Shown here: piece after piece, positions 6,747 through 9,960 of the stretch
Position numbering within the stretch: the first letter of the stretch is position 1
Layout of the letters: each line of letters opens with the position of its first letter
Assembly: GCA_900550785.1 (NCBI GenBank)
Contig: URTL01000070.1
Span: 1 to 9,960, forward strand
Direction of reading: 5' to 3'
Length of the DNA: 9,960 nucleotides
From: an uncultured Collinsella sp.
GTDB lineage: Bacteria > Actinomycetota > Coriobacteriia > Coriobacteriales > Coriobacteriaceae
Notes under the pieces: model-generated
Databases searched by the model: none
What the model saw: only the letters and a program-made list of their open reading frames with translations
What the model was told of the DNA's origin: nothing
Position numbers and translations under genes: made by a program

Positions 6747-9700
6747 ATGGCGCAGGGGACGTTTGTGCAGGCGCTCCGGAAAGAGGCGGCGCTGAGCGGC
6801 ACCTTTATGAAGGGCCGCTCGCTCATGCTCAACGGCGCCGTGCTGTCGTTTGAGGACTCCGGCTCGCGCTTCTCCAAAAATGTGACTATTGAGGGCACGG
6901 TGCGCGGCTCGCGCGGCGACCTGTACAAGACGCACGTGGCGCTCGACATGGACGAGCACGAGGTTGTCGACTACGACTGCGATTGCCCCGCCGCCTTCCG
7001 CTATTCCGGCATGTGCAAGCACGCTATCGCCACGGCGCTGGCGTATCTGGATGCCAGTGGCGCCGAGCCCGTCGAGGGCTTGCGTACGCCGGTCCGCACG
7101 TTTACGGCACCGCCCGCACAGTCAAAGCAGCCCACACACCCCGCGCCCACCGCATCTGCGGTCAACCCCAATTTTCCCTTCCCGGCACCCGTCCCCACGA
7201 GCCCGAGCCTTGTGGCGGCGCTTTCCGATCTTTCGGACGCGCGCATGGACGAGCTCGTGGCTATGCGTCGCAAGTTCGCCAGCACCATTGACCCCGATGC
7301 GCCCAAGGCAGTGCTGGAGCCCTCGCTGGTGCCGTACTACAATCCGCTGTTTGCCGATCGTTTTAACTGGGCACTCGAGTTTCGCATTCGCTGCGGTTCG
7401 GTGTCCTACGTGGTTAAGGATATCGACGGCATGGCCGATGCCTATGTGCGCGGCGGTACGTTCTCCTATGGCAAGAAGCTTACGTTTGTCCATGTGCCCG
7501 AGGCATTCGATGACGTGTCGACAAAGCTGCTTGACTTTGTTGCAATGACGGTCGCCTACCTAGGTGATATTACGAGCTCGCGCTCGGCATCGTACGACTT
7601 TGCCCGCAGCGGCTTTGTCGCCGAGCGTCAGTTGCCGGTATCCGAGTATTCCGTCGTGTCCGTGCTGGACCTGCTGCGTGGCAGGACCCTGTCCTTTGAG
7701 CCTGCTTGGTCGCGGGGGACGACGACGCATCGCGCCTACGAGGTGGCGGTCGAGCCGTCGCCGCAGGGGGAGGGCGAAGTCCCGGCCAAGCGCCCGCCGC
7801 TCCTTGCCGCCAAGATTACCCCGGCAGCTGGGGGCAGCTACGACTTGCGCCTGCCGGCCGATACGTACTGCTTTGCCGCTGGTGACGCAGCCTATCTGGT
7901 CGATACGCGCCGCGCACGCCGTAGCGACACGGCGTTTGCCCAGCATGCGGCACCGTTCCTATCGCACTTGTTGCCCTGCCGCACGCCGGTCCATATCGCC
8001 GCCGACCAGGTGGGCGAGTTCTGCCGCATGGCGCTGCCTATCTTGCGCGACTACACCGACCTGACCGCTCCCGCCGCGCTCGACGCCGTGGCGCCCGAGC
8101 CGAGCTTTGCCATGGCGATCGGCGTCGACGATGGTCTTGTGACCTGCAAGATTACGGTGACCTACGGCGATTGGTCGGCAGATCTCTTTAGTCTTGGTGC
8201 TCCGGGCAGTCCCTTCGAAGAACAACGCCCCGGCGTTCCGCCCCGCGATACGGTGGCGGAGTTTCGCGTTATGGACACGGCTGCCCTGTACTTCGATTTC
8301 TACGAGGGCGGCCTGGCATTTGAGGAGCGCGATGACGCCCGCCTGTTCCACTTGCTGACCGAGGGCCTGTCTGCCCTGTCCGAACTGGGCGAGATCATGC
8401 TCAGCGATCGCCTGCGCCAGATCTCGGTCCGTCCTGCGCCCAAGCTTTCGGTGCGTGCGACCGTCAAGAGCAACTTGCTCGACGTCGAGCTGGGTGCGAG
8501 CGGGCTTTCAGCGGCTGACCTTGCCATCTATCTCGATTCGTATAAGCGCCACCAGACGTTTGCGCGCCTTACGTCCGGCGACATCGTTCGCCTGGACGAG
8601 GGCGCTCGTGCCGCGTTTGGTCTTGCCGAGGACCTGGGCGTCGATGCCGTCGACCTGCTCGACGGCGTGTCGCTTCCCGCCTCGAGCACCCTTTTTGTCG
8701 ACAGCATGCTCGCGCGCACGCCGGCGCTCGAGGCCGATCGCGACGCCGCGTTCCGCCGCACCGTCGAGCGTCTGGACACGCTCGGCAAGATGGACTTTAC
8801 GGTGCCCGCCTCGCTCAAGGCTACGCTGCGTGGCTACCAGGTCGACGGCTATCAGTGGCTCGGCTCGCTTGAGCACTTGGGCCTCGGCGGCATCTTGGCC
8901 GACGATATGGGCTTGGGCAAAACGCTGCAGATGATCGCACATATCCTGGCGCGCGTGGAGGCGGGGGATACCAAGCCCACGCTCGTGGTATGCCCCGCGT
9001 CGCTCGTGTACAACTGGGCTGCCGAGTTGGAGCGCTTTGCCCCCTCGCTTGATGTGTGCGCCATCGTGGGCGCCAAAGCCCAGCGTCGCGTGCAAATTGC
9101 CGGCGCAGCCGAGCACAACGTGGTCGTGACGTCGTATGACCTCATGCGCCGCGACATCGACGAATACATCGAGCAGGACTTTACCCGCGTGGTGCTCGAC
9201 GAGGCCCAGTACATTAAAAACCCGCTCACCCAGGTGGCGCGCGCCGCAAAGCGCTTGCCTGCCGGCGTGCGCTTTGCCCTGACGGGCACGCCCATCGAAA
9301 ACCGCCTGTCCGAGCTCTGGAGCATCTTCGACTTTTTGATGCCGGGCCTTCTGGGCACGCGCGACTCATTTGCCAAGCGCTTTGAAAGTCCCGTCGAGCA
9401 TGCTGAGGGCGATAGTGCCGCTCGTCTGCAGGCGCTCGTATCGCCGTTTGTGCTGCGTCGCGTCAAGGAAGAGGTGGTGGCCGATCTGCCCGAGAAGATC
9501 GAGGATACGGTGATGGCGCAGCTTACCGGCGAGCAGCGCAAGCTCTACCTGGCCAACCAGGACCGCATTGCCCAGCAAGTGCAGCACCGCGAGGCCGGGG
9601 AGTTTAAGAAAGACAAGCTCAAGGTACTTGCCGAGCTCACCAAGCTGCGTCAGATCTGCTGCGACCCGCATCTGCACTATGCGGACTACAAGGCGGGAAG

Positions 9701-9960
9701 CGCCAAGCTCGATACGTGCATGGAGCTCGTTCACGGCGCGCTTGACGGCGGTCGCCGCATCTTGCTGTTCAGCCAGTTTACGGGCATGCTCGATATCATT
9801 GGCAAGCGCCTGGTCAAGGAGGATATCGCCTTTCTTAAGCTTACGGGTGCATCGTCTAAGGAGAGTCGCGCCAAGATGGTTGCGCAGTTCCAGGCGGGCG
9901 AGGTGCCGGTGTTCTTGATTTCGCTCAAGGCGGGCGGCGTGGGCCTTAATTTGACGGCTG
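6747..9960 (+). CDS. SWIM zinc-finger SNF2-family DNA helicase/ATPase (3' end outside window)
   Basis: The frame is open from ATG 6747 to the window edge, 1071 complete codons with no stop. A SWIM zinc finger, C-x-C-x9-C-x-H (Cys 78, Cys 80, Cys 90, His 92), lies near the N-terminus and is a DNA or protein-binding module in this family. A Pro/Ala/Thr-rich linker (about 115-155) follows. Residues about 160-690 have no obvious motif and match in position the SNF2-associated region of bacterial SNF2 proteins. The first motor lobe has GYQWL, DDMGLGKT (Walker A, 719-726), DEAQ (Walker B, 818-821) and TGTPIENR (846-853). The second lobe shows LLFSQF (motif IV, around 1008) and LKAGGVGLNLTA (motif V) at the edge; motif VI lies beyond it. 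Such proteins are ATP-driven double-stranded DNA translocases that remodel protein-DNA complexes. The cellular role of bacterial members is poorly known. It lies 45 nt after dnaE, probably in the same operon, suggesting but not proving a link to replication or repair. Confidence 0.93.
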   Translation, partial: MAQGTFVQALRKEAALSGTFMKGRSLMLNGAVLSFEDSGSRFSKNVTIEGTVRGSRGDLYKTHVALDMDEHEVVDYDCDCPAAFRYSGMCKHAIATALAYLDASGAEPVEGLRTPVRTFTAPPAQSKQPTHPAPTASAVNPNFPFPAPVPTSPSLVAALSDLSDARMDELVAMRRKFASTIDPDAPKAVLEPSLVPYYNPLFADRFNWALEFRIRCGSVSYVVKDIDGMADAYVRGGTFSYGKKLTFVHVPEAFDDVSTKLLDFVAMTVAYLGDITSSRSASYDFARSGFVAERQLPVSEYSVVSVLDLLRGRTLSFEPAWSRGTTTHRAYEVAVEPSPQGEGEVPAKRPPLLAAKITPAAGGSYDLRLPADTYCFAAGDAAYLVDTRRARRSDTAFAQHAAPFLSHLLPCRTPVHIAADQVGEFCRMALPILRDYTDLTAPAALDAVAPEPSFAMAIGVDDGLVTCKITVTYGDWSADLFSLGAPGSPFEEQRPGVPPRDTVAEFRVMDTAALYFDFYEGGLAFEERDDARLFHLLTEGLSALSELGEIMLSDRLRQISVRPAPKLSVRATVKSNLLDVELGASGLSAADLAIYLDSYKRHQTFARLTSGDIVRLDEGARAAFGLAEDLGVDAVDLLDGVSLPASSTLFVDSMLARTPALEADRDAAFRRTVERLDTLGKMDFTVPASLKATLRGYQVDGYQWLGSLEHLGLGGILADDMGLGKTLQMIAHILARVEAGDTKPTLVVCPASLVYNWAAELERFAPSLDVCAIVGAKAQRRVQIAGAAEHNVVVTSYDLMRRDIDEYIEQDFTRVVLDEAQYIKNPLTQVARAAKRLPAGVRFALTGTPIENRLSELWSIFDFLMPGLLGTRDSFAKRFESPVEHAEGDSAARLQALVSPFVLRRVKEEVVADLPEKIEDTVMAQLTGEQRKLYLANQDRIAQQVQHREAGEFKKDKLKVLAELTKLRQICCDPHLHYADYKAGSAKLDTCMELVHGALDGGRRILLFSQFTGMLDIIGKRLVKEDIAFLKLTGASSKESRAKMVAQFQAGEVPVFLISLKAGGVGLNLTA

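Noticed and set aside
5034..7022. 662-codon open frame on the - strand opposite the dnaE 3' half and the SNF2 5' end
   Set aside because: It spans two genes supported by clear motifs on the + strand and shows no motif of its own; it is an antisense shadow.
6889..7548. 219-codon + strand frame inside the SNF2 gene
   Set aside because: It is Arg- and Pro-rich, typical of a shifted GC-rich frame, and it overlaps the frame carrying the SWIM motif and the motor.
8508..9541. Overlapping - strand open frames opposite the SNF2 motor region
   Set aside because: The + strand frame carries Walker A, DEAQ and TGTP motifs in order, so the - strand frames are shadows.
1..9960. CRISPR array, tRNA or rRNA gene, toxin-antitoxin pair, or transposase
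   Set aside because: No regularly spaced repeats, cloverleaf-like blocks or matching protein motifs were seen on either strand.

Overview
The window reads as chromosomal DNA of a high-GC, Gram-positive-like bacterium, most likely a Coriobacteriia member close to Collinsella. The evidence is GC-rich third codon positions, the form of the replicative polymerase (DnaE with an intact PHP metal site, a large PHP insertion and a variant fingers motif) and the gene content. The genus is an inference from memory of the families; no search was run.

Layout, all genes on the + strand: (1) 1-710, C-terminal end of a large UvrD/AddA-type helicase-nuclease, with a complete RecB-like PD-(D/E)XK nuclease domain. 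(2) 711-846, an intergenic gap with a strong 63-nt imperfect palindrome and a possible promoter. (3) 847-1356, a small cytosolic protein that looks like the DUF3284 family. (4) 1357-about 2780, an AT-richer segment carrying one MFS transporter (1460-2659), preceded by a possible leader hairpin and followed by about 190 nt with no clear gene. (5) 2898-6701, dnaE, the alpha subunit of DNA polymerase III. (6) 6747 to the window end, a very long open frame encoding a SWIM zinc-finger / SNF2-associated / SNF2 helicase protein, cut by the window edge within the second helicase lobe. Because it has no stop codon inside the window it is easily missed.

The helicase-nuclease, DnaE and the SNF2 ATPase all act on DNA (recombination repair, replication, remodelling or repair). 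dnaE and the SNF2 gene are 45 nt apart and probably co-transcribed. The MFS gene differs in base composition and looks acquired. I see no tRNA, rRNA, CRISPR array, transposase, integrase or toxin-antitoxin pair. No undescribed multi-gene system stands out. The best leads are the palindromic repeat, the SNF2 protein beside dnaE, the clade-type changes in DnaE, and the atypical MFS segment with its leader.
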